The notes beneath the pieces were generated by a model. That model searched no databases, was not told where the DNA came from, and saw only the letters and a list, made by a program, of their open reading frames with translations. This document shows positions 7,205 to 15,592 of a stretch of DNA of 64,000 nucleotides, piece by piece (positions within the stretch are counted from its first letter, which is position 1; each line of letters opens with the position of its first letter). The stretch is from Mesorhizobium sp. M1B.F.Ca.ET.045.04.1.1 (lineage in GTDB: Bacteria; Pseudomonadota; Alphaproteobacteria; Rhizobiales; Rhizobiaceae). Made by a program: the position numbers and the translations under genes. Where the stretch lies: positions 3,697,001 through 3,761,000 of the forward strand of contig NZ_CP034448.1 of NCBI RefSeq assembly GCF_003952465.1, given 5' to 3'.

Positions 7205-9220
7205 TCAGGCGAGCAGCCAGTCATTCAAATGGAATTCATAGATCTTGCCGTCGTTCTCGGTCGGGTTCGAGTCGTTGTCCACGCCCCGATCGACGATGTA
7301 GAGGCTCATGTGATGACTCGGATCGTCGCTGCTCGGCGCCAGCGCCAATCCCGCCGGTTTCTTCGCGTGAGCGGCGGAGATATCGAGCGTGCCCAGCAGA
7401 TCCCCGGTTGGCGTCACCATCGCGACCGAGTTGCGTGACGTGATGACATAAAGCAGGTCGTGGACCGGATCATACGCGAGCCCGCCGTCAGAAGGGGTTC
7501 CGAGCGATTGTACGGAAAAACTCGTCACGACATCGTCGCCACCCGTGCTTGGGACGCCGTCGAATTTGCCGTTCTGGCCCGGAGCGATGGTGTAAATCCT
7601 ATGGGTCGAGCCATCCTCGAGATAGAGCACTCCGCGGTTTGTGTCGTAGGCAAGACTCTCCGAATCCGAACTGCCGAACGCGGACGTCTTGAATGAGGTC
7701 ACGATATCGTCGGACGTGTTGTAAAGCCCATCCTTGCCTGGGTTCAACTCGTAGACGCTCTTCGTGCCGGTATCGTCCGAGAAGAAGAGATGGTGGTTCG
7801 TCGGATTGTATGTGACCCCGGCCGGCTCATCGGAGAAATTGATGGTCGTGAGCGTACCCGCCAGGGTGCCGTTCAGATTCATCTGGTAGAGATTCTTGCC
7901 GGTGAAAATGGACATTTCATCGACTTCGCTGTCGGCAACCAGCAGCGTGCCGAGATGAGAAATATAGACGATATCCGTTGGATCGGGACTTGGCGGCGAC
8001 CACTGCGAAGTCAGAATGGTATGCGCCAAGGTCACCGATGTCGGCAACTGGCCGCTGCCGCCGGTGACGTCAACGGTGAAGGTGTGGATGTCGGTGCTGC
8101 CGTCGGACGAGGTCGCTGTCACGTGCAGATTGATTGACGGTTCCGATTGGGCATCGAGCGTGCCGCTGCTCGATCGCGTGATGACGCCGGTGCTGGAATT
8201 GATGTCAAAGCGCGAGCTGTCGATCGTGTAGGTGACCGTCGATCCGGCATCGGGATCCTTGGCCGAGGCGGTTATGCCGACGGCAGTGCCGGCGGCGGCG
8301 TTCTGGGAGATTTGGTTGGCCGCGGTGTTGGCATCCGGCGGCGTGTTGAACGCGACCGGCTCCGGGCTGTCGAGGACAGCGAGAGTGAAAATCTTGGTGG
8401 CGCTGCCGCCGTCCGACGAGGTTGCCGTCACCGTCAAGTTGATCGACGGCTGGGTCTCGAAGTCCAGGGTGCCGACAGACGAGCGCGTGATGACACCGGT
8501 GCTGGAATTAATGGCAAAGCGCGCATCGTTGATGCTGTAGGTGACGGTCGTGTTGGCGTCGGGGTCCGTCGCTGAAGCGGTGATCCCGGTAGAAGCACCA
8601 GTCGCGGCGAGCTCGGCGATCTGATTGGTGGCGGAATTGGCATCGGCGTTTGTGTTAAAGGCCACCGGACTTCCGGATCCCGGCAAGGTATATTCGATGT
8701 GCAGCAGCGGCGCGCCGGCGGGATTGTATTCATATGAATCGGCCGTGCGTGTGCCGGTGCCGGTGATCAAGAAGGCCATGTCGTTGAGCGCCGCCCAGCC
8801 CGATCGGTTGACGATCTCCTGGACGATCGTAGAGAGGTCGGGTGTACGCTCGGCCAGGCCCTGTTCGCCTATCGTGGTCCACGGGTCCGGCGTCCAGGCG
8901 GTGGACGCCGTCGTCCGGGGAAGCGACGAGACGTTGAACGCGGTGCTGGTGAAGGGACTGGCGTCGTCGGTGTCGTCGCCCTGGATCAGCAGTGAGGCCG
9001 CGCCGGTCTTCACCTCATTGGCCTGGAACTGGATGTAGGCGCTGGTGATGATCGCGCCTTGCGGGATGTCGATGCCGGTGAATCGGATGCCGACCGTCTG
9101 GCGGGTGCTGCTGTCATAACCCAGCTCCAGGTCGCCGGTGTTGGTTCCGATCGTACCGGAACCTTTCTCCTCGACATCGTCGCCTGCTGTCGCCACCCGC
9201 GTTTCGAATAGTTCAGCCAT
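7205..9220 (-). CDS. Cadherin-repeat surface protein with C-terminal beta-propeller, probable type I secretion substrate
   Basis: This is a 671-aa protein started at an ATG with AGGAGA upstream. There is no N-terminal signal peptide. Residues about 1-180 look like a DNRLRE-type beta-sandwich (IRFTGIDIPQGAIITSAYI). Two tandem cadherin-like repeats of about 103 residues follow (185-287 and 288-387), each with a DPDA motif, an INSSTGVITRSS block and a VTATSSDG strand. Residues about 390-671 have repeated AYDP/AGVTYNP-type blades (GGLAYDPVHDLLYVI, ESLAYDTNRGVLYLE), as in NHL or SdiA-regulated-like propellers. The lack of a leader and the type I exporter genes 2.7 kb away on the same strand suggest export by that system through a C-terminal signal. 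RTX nonapeptides are absent. It may be an adhesin or polymer-binding protein. Confidence 0.82.
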   Translation of the reverse strand: MAELFETRVATAGDDVEEKGSGTIGTNTGDLELGYDSSTRQTVGIRFTGIDIPQGAIITSAYIQFQANEVKTGAASLLIQGDDTDDASPFTSTAFNVSSLPRTTASTAWTPDPWTTIGEQGLAERTPDLSTIVQEIVNRSGWAALNDMAFLITGTGTRTADSYEYNPAGAPLLHIEYTLPGSGSPVAFNTNADANSATNQIAELAATGASTGITASATDPDANTTVTYSINDARFAINSSTGVITRSSVGTLDFETQPSINLTVTATSSDGGSATKIFTLAVLDSPEPVAFNTPPDANTAANQISQNAAAGTAVGITASAKDPDAGSTVTYTIDSSRFDINSSTGVITRSSSGTLDAQSEPSINLHVTATSSDGSTDIHTFTVDVTGGSGQLPTSVTLAHTILTSQWSPPSPDPTDIVYISHLGTLLVADSEVDEMSIFTGKNLYQMNLNGTLAGTLTTINFSDEPAGVTYNPTNHHLFFSDDTGTKSVYELNPGKDGLYNTSDDIVTSFKTSAFGSSDSESLAYDTNRGVLYLEDGSTHRIYTIAPGQNGKFDGVPSTGGDDVVTSFSVQSLGTPSDGGLAYDPVHDLLYVITSRNSVAMVTPTGDLLGTLDISAAHAKKPAGLALAPSSDDPSHHMSLYIVDRGVDNDSNPTENDGKIYEFHLNDWLLA
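8060..8668 (-). repeat. Two tandem cadherin-like repeats within the surface-protein gene
   Basis: The coding sequence holds two copies of a unit of about 103 codons (8360-8668 and 8060-8359). The copies share PVAFNT, ANQI, GITASA, DPDA, FxINSSTGVITRSS and SINLxVTATSSDG. This is a protein-level repeat. The DNA copies have diverged but still share stretches long enough for recombination, so repeat number may vary between strains. Confidence 0.75.
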
Positions 9221-9370
9221 GATACATCTCCTTTCCGCATTTCCCCTCGATTAACAACGAAACCTCCAGGTGCCCGACCCGGGTCAGGCCGACCCATGAT
9301 CGAGCAAGGCGATGATTTCGTTGCGCGTGAAGAATGTGATCCTCGGACCTATCTCGAGTTCCGCCGATGA

Positions 9371-10887
9371 TCAGTCTGTTGCCTGCTTCATCCTAGGCCA
9401 CGCGGGCACCACTGCAGCGAGCAAGCGCAGCAGCGACAGGCCTTCCCGCCCAAGGAACAGCGACGGCAGCAGCCAGCACAACAGCAGGCCCCCCGCAGAC
9501 GCCAGCAATGCCGTATCGATGAGCAGCGGAAGAGGAGACAGCTGGAAGGCGCGAAGCCATTCCACGAACGCCCAGACGCCGGTTCCGACGACGCCCGCTA
9601 GCGCGAGGCCAGGCAAGTGCGCCAGGAAGAAATCCGCCCATGTCATCCCGGTCACGCGCAGGCTCAACTGCCCCATGAGGAAGAAGTTGGCCCCGAATGC
9701 CAGGCCGACACCGAACGCCACACCTTCCACCCCCCAAAATTGCCCTATGAAGGCTCCGACGAAGACACCGACGGTGAAAACAGCCTGGCGCCAGGCTCGT
9801 GCGTAAACCGTTCCGGTTGCCCGCGAGACGGAGTCGCTAAGCTTGTAGCTCGTGCGGAACAGCATGCTGAACGCCAGGATCTGGAGGGGGCTACTACACC
9901 CTCCCAGCCTCGTCCGAGAATGACCCGAACCAATTCGGGCGCGACGATCGCCACAACCACGCTGGCCGGCAGGACAAGCAGGCCACAACCGGCTACCGCG
10001 CTGCGATAGGCACGCGCAAGCCTGACGGGCTCTTCCTGGACCAGTGCCATGGTGGGGAACAGCACGCGATCGAGAACCTGGCCGACGATGACCGCCGGAG
10101 TGGTCATGAACTGGGACGACAAGCCGTAAACGCCGAGCGCATCGGCGCCGAGGTAGCGGCCCACGACGAGCCTGTCCACCTGAGTGGCGAGGTAGTTGCA
10201 GACCCGCGCAATGGTGAAGCCGCCTCCAAAATAGAGCAGTTCGAAAATCGCGCTTCGCTCGAGCAACGGCCGCATCGGGTGCCGCTGGCCGGCGAGCAGC
10301 ACGATCGTGCGGAACAACTGCTGGACCAGGAGCGCTGCGACAAGCGCCCAAATGCCGAAGCCGAGCCAGGCCAGCACCGGACCAACAACCACATAGCCGA
10401 CCGCGAAAGCGACCGCGTCGACGAGCGCGAGCCAACGGAACCGCAACGCGCGCTGGGCCGAGGCCAACGCCACCATGGAAGCTCCCTGGAAAAGAAAGAT
10501 GAAGCAGACCGCGCGCACGATTGGAATGAGATCGGGGAGGCGAAGAAGGCTGGCAATTGCGGGTGCCATCAGCCAAACCAGCGCGGCCACGGCAAGTCCG
10601 AGCAGGCACGACAAGGTGAACCCCACCCGAAGATGCCGCTCCTCCAGTACAGGCCGCTGCACGATCGCAGGCGTAATGCCAAGGCCCTGGAAGATGGCCG
10701 AAAACTTGATGACGATCAGTGCCGCGGAGTAAAGGCCGAACTCGTTGGGCGAGAGCAGCCGGGCCAGGAGGAGAAGGGCGACAAGCTCCGCAACCGCCAG
10801 GGCGCCCATGGACAGGCCCGTCCAGAACATGCCCACGACACTGCGTTTTGCCAGCCCGCGCCGAATGTCGCTCACGCCAATCTCCAC
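9371..10887 (-). pseudogene. Polysaccharide flippase (Wzx/PST family), frameshifted
   Basis: Two overlapping frames together make one lipopolysaccharide/polysaccharide flippase of about 505 aa. The N-terminal part runs from a GTG at 10887 (RRGLAKRSVVGMFWTGLSM, ARLLSPNEFGLYSAALIV) with about nine membrane segments. It loses the family sequence after GRGWEGVVAP. The C-terminal part resumes in another frame at LQILAFSMLFRTSYKL and continues to the stop at 9371. The switch falls at a run of five G on the + strand (9886-9890, C on the coding strand); one extra base restores a single frame, and the total length fits exactly one lost base. It is either a real null or phase-variable allele, or a homopolymer sequencing error. 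Its job would be to flip repeat units for the polymerase. Confidence 0.85.
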
Positions 10888-10946
10888 GTGCAGGTTACTT
10901 ACTCGACCGACCCAGGCGGGCGGCCATGCATCTTTCCCGGAACCGC

Positions 10947-11897
10947 TCAGCGGGGAGACGGAATATCCGGACGGCCTTGCTGAAACGCCAACGGAGCCCG
11001 CGTTGGCCGCGAGCCATGTTCAACGAGAAGGGACGGGATCTCGTAGCGGTAGAAATCCATCTCATCCTGGACCTCGGGAATGATCGCCGCCAGTTCGTTC
11101 GGATCCAGGCGCAGCCATTTCTGCTGGCGGCCGGGATCGATCATCTCCTTGGCCGTGCGAACGATGTCTTCGGTGCAGTTCAGCCCGCAATGGTCAAAGA
11201 TGCGCCGCAAGACCAGCTCGGGATCCTGGATCAGGTCCTCATAGCGAAACGACAGCACGCGGCTGTTGCCCAGCCTGGCGAGATCTTCTCGAGCCTTCCG
11301 ATTGCCGCGCGCCCATTGGCGCGCGATCACCGTCAGTTTTTCTTGCTCCTTCAAGTCCCGATCTATCCCGTTGTAGCGAGGGCCATAGATGGATGTGTAT
11401 TTTCTTCGTAATATTCTTTTGGCAATGATCTGTTTAGCAATATCTGTGGCATAGTAATGAATCTGAGTGACAGGGGTCATTTTCAGGAGACGCAGAAGCC
11501 CCTTGAATGACTTGGCTCGCTGCCACTTGAGCTCCATCGAACTTATGTAGGAGAATGGATTCCTCGTAATATACAGAAATGTGGCTTCAGGAAATATTTC
11601 GTGGACAAACGGCACGCGCAAGACGTTGGCGGGCGTGTTTTCCATGATCTGCCGATTGCCATTTCGTAACTGGTATTCGAGGAACCGGCCCCGAATGTAA
11701 CGAGCGACCTTTTTCGTGGCATCGATTTCGCCAAATTCGTCATGACGCCGCGCCGGGTCGGCATAAAGCCACACCGTTTTTGGCTCGTACCAGGTAACGA
11801 TGTCGGGGTGCAGCCCGATCAATTTCTGCGCAATCGTGGTGCCGGACCGATAATTGCCAATCAGAAAAATCGGAGGTTTCAGCTCGGTTGTCATCAT
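10947..11897 (-). CDS. PAPS-dependent sulfotransferase family protein
   Basis: This is a 316-aa cytoplasmic protein. The N-terminal PPIFLIGNYRSGTT holds the 5'-phosphosulfate-binding loop (RSGTT), and the second nucleotide-binding region is ATFLYITRNPFSYISS (R and S contacts to the 3'-phosphate). LSFRYEDLIQDPELVLRRI is the usual downstream helix. The family transfers sulfate from PAPS to sugar hydroxyls, so the locus may make a sulfated polysaccharide or sulfate an adjacent glycan. The middle of the gene (about 11,380-11,660) is markedly richer in A and T than its neighbours, a sign of separate ancestry. It lies between the flippase and the type I adaptor genes on the same strand. The sulfated substrate is not known. 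Confidence 0.85.
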   Translation of the reverse strand: MMTTELKPPIFLIGNYRSGTTIAQKLIGLHPDIVTWYEPKTVWLYADPARRHDEFGEIDATKKVARYIRGRFLEYQLRNGNRQIMENTPANVLRVPFVHEIFPEATFLYITRNPFSYISSMELKWQRAKSFKGLLRLLKMTPVTQIHYYATDIAKQIIAKRILRRKYTSIYGPRYNGIDRDLKEQEKLTVIARQWARGNRKAREDLARLGNSRVLSFRYEDLIQDPELVLRRIFDHCGLNCTEDIVRTAKEMIDPGRQQKWLRLDPNELAAIIPEVQDEMDFYRYEIPSLLVEHGSRPTRAPLAFQQGRPDIPSPR

Positions 11898-11959
11898 GAC
11901 AAGTCTCCGTCGCTAAAGATGAACTAGGATTTGCGCGATCCGCACGGCAAGCCGCGCCG

Positions 11960-13264
11960 CTACTGGTCCCTGAAGGCGCGCATCATCTGGTCCGTCAAAG
12001 GCTTCATCAGGTAGGAGAACACCTTGCGGTCACCGGTCCGGATGAACGCTTCCACCGGCATGCCGGGAATGAGCGAGACAGGACCGAGTTTCTTCAGGTC
12101 CTTCGGGCCGGGCGTGATGCGCACCACGTAGTAGACTTCATTGGTGTGCTGATCGCGCGTCACATCGGCCGAGATCATGGAGACCACACCTTCGGTTTCG
12201 GGCGTGGTGCGGACGTTGAAGGCGGTGAAGCGAAGAAGCGCGCGTTGGCCGATCGAGAGCTGGTCGATGTCCTGCGGAGCGGCCTTCACCTCGACCGTGA
12301 GCGTGTCGGTGTCGGGTACGATCAGCATGATCGGCTCCCCTGCGCCGATCACGCCGCCCACGGTATGGATCGAAGATTGATGAACCGTGCCGCTGGAAGG
12401 GGCGCGAATGTCGATGCGCGACAGCTGGTCCTCGGCGGCGACTTTTTTCTCCTCGAACTCGGCGATCTTGGCTTCGACATCGCGCAGTTCGCTCCCGGTC
12501 TGGCTGGAAAATTCCTTGTCCAGCTGCAGGACCTGCAGCTCGACCTCGGCGATGGCCCCTTTCGCCTGCGCCATGCTCGATGCAAGTTGCGCCCGTTCAC
12601 CCTCGATGCGTGTCGCCTCGCGTTCATATTCGGTCAGCTTCGACTTGAGGGTGAGTTTCATTTCGACGAGGCTGCGGATGTCGACGAGCTCGTCGTTGAT
12701 CAGCTTGATCTCCTTGGCCTTTGCCGATTCCTGGGCCGAGTAGCCTTCGATCTGCTTGCCGAGTTGCTCGATGCGTTCGCGCAAGCGTGCCTTGTTGCCG
12801 GACACCTCGACCCGGCGAAGATCGAATAGACGTTGCTCGCTGGCCACCGTGGCTGCAATCTCGGGGTCGTTCACTCGCGCGGCAAGCTCGGGAGCAAGCA
12901 CAATCCGCTCACTGCCGTCACGCTCGGCCTCAAGCCGCGATTTTCGCGCATAAAGCTCGTCCAGGTTCTTCGTCACATAGGCCAGGCTGGCGCGCGGAAT
13001 GGTGTCGCTGAGCTGGACCAGAACGTCTCCGGCTCGGACACGGTCGCCGTCGTGCGCAAAGATCTTGCCGACAACGCCGCCGGTCGGATGCTGCACCTTC
13101 TTCTCGCTGGTCTCGACAACTACCGCGCCACGCGAAATGATGGCTCCGGAAATGTCCGCGGTTCCGGCCCAGACTCCGACCCCGCCGACGAGCAGCGCGA
13201 CGACGGTTGTCCCGCCCAGCAGGTTGCGGCGAATGGAACGCCGGTTGGAGGAAGGCCGCTTCAA
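11960..13264 (-). CDS. Type I secretion periplasmic adaptor (HlyD/PrsE family)
   Basis: This is a 434-aa membrane-fusion protein. One N-terminal transmembrane segment (GTTVVALLVGGVGVWAG) is followed by a first lipoyl half (VQHPTGGVVGKIFAHDGDRV), a long coiled coil (about residues 110-290), a second lipoyl half (IRAPSSGTVHQSSIHTVGG) and a beta-barrel region with the family end (LIPGMPVEAFIRTGDRKVFSYLMKPL cut short here as two blocks: LIPGMPVEAFIRTG and VFSYLMKPL). It bridges the inner-membrane ABC exporter encoded immediately upstream to an outer-membrane channel; no TolC-like gene is in the window. The start at 13264 is a TTG. It closely resembles rhizobial PrsE, which exports glycanases and adhesins. 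Confidence 0.93.
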   Translation of the reverse strand: MKRPSSNRRSIRRNLLGGTTVVALLVGGVGVWAGTADISGAIISRGAVVVETSEKKVQHPTGGVVGKIFAHDGDRVRAGDVLVQLSDTIPRASLAYVTKNLDELYARKSRLEAERDGSERIVLAPELAARVNDPEIAATVASEQRLFDLRRVEVSGNKARLRERIEQLGKQIEGYSAQESAKAKEIKLINDELVDIRSLVEMKLTLKSKLTEYEREATRIEGERAQLASSMAQAKGAIAEVELQVLQLDKEFSSQTGSELRDVEAKIAEFEEKKVAAEDQLSRIDIRAPSSGTVHQSSIHTVGGVIGAGEPIMLIVPDTDTLTVEVKAAPQDIDQLSIGQRALLRFTAFNVRTTPETEGVVSMISADVTRDQHTNEVYYVVRITPGPKDLKKLGPVSLIPGMPVEAFIRTGDRKVFSYLMKPLTDQMMRAFRDQ

Positions 13265-13295
13265 GTCCGTCGCCTTGCTTGCCCGAGTCCTGTGT

Positions 13296-15452
13296 TCAGT
13301 TCCGCAATTGTGGCGCGCTTGCTACCGGCTGCAGGCCCTCGGCACTGACTTGCGGCATCGGCAGGAGCTTCGTCAGGACGCACTCCCTGGTGCCGAAGAT
13401 CTGCATCTGCCCCTCTTTCATCAGCAGCAGGAAATCCACGGTGCTGAGGATGTTCGGCCGATGCGCCACGATCGCCACGATGCCGCCGCGGGCCTTGATT
13501 CCTAGGATGGCTGCGGCAAGCGCCATTTCGCCTTCGCTGTCGAGATTGGAGTTGGGCTCGTCGAGGACGACCAGGAACGGATCGCGATAGAGCGCGCGTG
13601 CCAGGGCAACGCGCTGGCGCTGCCCTGCCGAAAGCGCGGTTCCGCCCTCTCCGATCTGCGTCTCGTAGCCGTTGGGAAGACCGATGATCAGCTGGTGGAC
13701 ACCCGCCGCGCGGGCGGCGGCAACAATAGCCTCCGGATCCGGTCCGGGATCGAAGCGGGCGATATTGGCGGCAACGGTTCCGGCGAAGAGTTCGACGTCT
13801 TGGGGCAGGTAGCCTATGTAGCGGCCAAGGCGTTCCGACGACCACTGATCGAGTGCGGCGCCGTCCAGCTTGATGCGGCCTGCCAGCGGTCGCCACGCGC
13901 CGACCAGCCCACGAACGAGGCTCGATTTGCCGGAGCCGCTTGGTCCGATGATGCCGAGCACCGAGCCGGCGTCCAGGCTGAACTCCACACCTTGCACGAT
14001 GATCCGCTGCGCGCCCGGCGCGCCGATCGCGATGCGCTCCACCGTCAAATTCGCACCGGGAACCGGAAGTGCCATCGGCTGCGCGTCCGGCGGCAATCGG
14101 GCGAGCAACTTGCTCAGCCTGCTCCAGCTCTGACGCGCGGCCACGAAGTTGCGCCAATGGGCGATGGCGAGATCGACAGGCGCCAGCGCGCGGCCGGCAA
14201 GGATTGAGCCGGCGATGATGATCCCGGACGTCGCCTCGCCCTGGATCACCAGCCAGGCGCCCACACCCAGCATTGCCGACTGGAGCATCAGCCGCAAGGC
14301 GCGGGCGAAGCTGCCAAAGCCGCCCACGATATCGCTGACGCGCTGCTGTTGCGCCAGATATTCACGGCTCGCCTCCCGCCAGTGGTCGTGCAGGCGGTTG
14401 CCCATGCCCATCGCCGCAAGCACCTCCGCGTTGCGGCGGCTGGCCTCGGCGAGGCTGTTGCGCCGCACGCCAGTCACAGCCGCGGCGCCAATCGGTTTGC
14501 GCGTAAAGACCTCGGTCGCGGCCGTCAGCGTCACCAACAGGATCGCGCCACAGGTGGCGGTGATCCCGAGGGTCGGATGAAGGCTCCAGATGATCGCCAG
14601 ATAAAAAGGAAGCCACGGGAGGTCGAAAAGCGTGCCAGGCCCGGCGCTCGACAGAAATGTGCGGATGCCGTCGAGATCGCGCTGCGGCTGCAATCCATCG
14701 CCCTGCTGGCCGATATACAGAGGCAGCCTCGAAACAGCCGTGAAGACGCGTCCCCCTACCGCGTCGTCCAGCTCGGCGCCGATCCGGGTCATGATGCGGC
14801 CGCGCGCAAGGTCGATGAGCGCCTGTCCGACAAACAGAATGCCGGCCAATATCGCCATGGCTATCAGGGTCGGGACGCTGCGGCTCGGCAGCACGCGGTC
14901 GTAGACCTGCAACATGAACATCGCGCCGGTCAGCATGAGGATGTTGCTCACGCCGCTGAAGAGCGCGACGCCGGCGAACGCTGCCTTGCAGGAGCGCAAT
15001 GCGTCGGCGAGTTCCGAACCGGGCGCCGGCTCCGTGACCGAGGCGCCGGCGTTCGCGAACGCGCCTGGCAAGTTGCCCCTCCGTTTCCGCCTTGCGTAGC
15101 GCGCGACCACCGCGAGCAAGGCCAGGATTGCGATAGCCAGCCATACCGGCAGAGCGCCCGGACCGGCCAGCCAGCCGGCCGAGAGATCGGTCCACGGCCG
15201 CGCCTGCGAGACTCTGCCGAAATCGACGAAGCGCGGTAAAAGATCGGCTCCAACCAACGCAAGGGCGAGGACGAGCAGGATTGCTCCGGGGATGTGCGGC
15301 CGGACGACGGGCCGGCGGCGCAGGGCGCGACGAGACGTTTTGCGGCGCACCGTTGCACGGAGGAGGCTGAGCGGCCTCAGTTCCGTCGCGGCATCAGAAT
15401 TCGCCTTGTGGAGTCGGCTCCCCAAAGCGGTCAGTGCTGCCCCCAGGATCAT
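13296..15452 (-). CDS. Type I secretion ABC exporter (PrsD-like) with N-terminal extension
   Basis: This is a protein of about 718 aa. The exporter core starts near residue 150 (LADALRSCKAAFAGVALFSG, then MLQVYDRVLPSRSVPTL), with six membrane helices. An ATPase domain follows: Walker A GPSGSGKSS, signature LSAGQRQRVALARAL, Walker B FLVVLDEP and the H-loop AHRP. Typical PrsD/AprD proteins have about 580 residues. The extra 150 N-terminal residues contain two more hydrophobic segments (GAILLVLALALVGADLLP and LPVWLAIAILALLAVVA), which is unusual. The frame also opens with a TTG at 15458. With the adaptor gene 31 bases downstream it forms the inner-membrane part of a type I system whose likely cargo is the cadherin-repeat protein. 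Confidence 0.92.
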   Translation of the reverse strand: MILGAALTALGSRLHKANSDAATELRPLSLLRATVRRKTSRRALRRRPVVRPHIPGAILLVLALALVGADLLPRFVDFGRVSQARPWTDLSAGWLAGPGALPVWLAIAILALLAVVARYARRKRRGNLPGAFANAGASVTEPAPGSELADALRSCKAAFAGVALFSGVSNILMLTGAMFMLQVYDRVLPSRSVPTLIAMAILAGILFVGQALIDLARGRIMTRIGAELDDAVGGRVFTAVSRLPLYIGQQGDGLQPQRDLDGIRTFLSSAGPGTLFDLPWLPFYLAIIWSLHPTLGITATCGAILLVTLTAATEVFTRKPIGAAAVTGVRRNSLAEASRRNAEVLAAMGMGNRLHDHWREASREYLAQQQRVSDIVGGFGSFARALRLMLQSAMLGVGAWLVIQGEATSGIIIAGSILAGRALAPVDLAIAHWRNFVAARQSWSRLSKLLARLPPDAQPMALPVPGANLTVERIAIGAPGAQRIIVQGVEFSLDAGSVLGIIGPSGSGKSSLVRGLVGAWRPLAGRIKLDGAALDQWSSERLGRYIGYLPQDVELFAGTVAANIARFDPGPDPEAIVAAARAAGVHQLIIGLPNGYETQIGEGGTALSAGQRQRVALARALYRDPFLVVLDEPNSNLDSEGEMALAAAILGIKARGGIVAIVAHRPNILSTVDFLLLMKEGQMQIFGTRECVLTKLLPMPQVSAEGLQPVASAPQLRN

Positions 15453-15592
15453 TGTCAAAGTTCCGAAGATGAGATCTTAACCCCTAAGTGCAGACGGCCG
15501 GAGACCAATCAAATGCACAGCTCATCCAGAGCATTGCGGAGCGGCGACAGCAGGCTCGAAGCCTAGCGCTGCTTGAGAAAGCGAGGCTCGTC

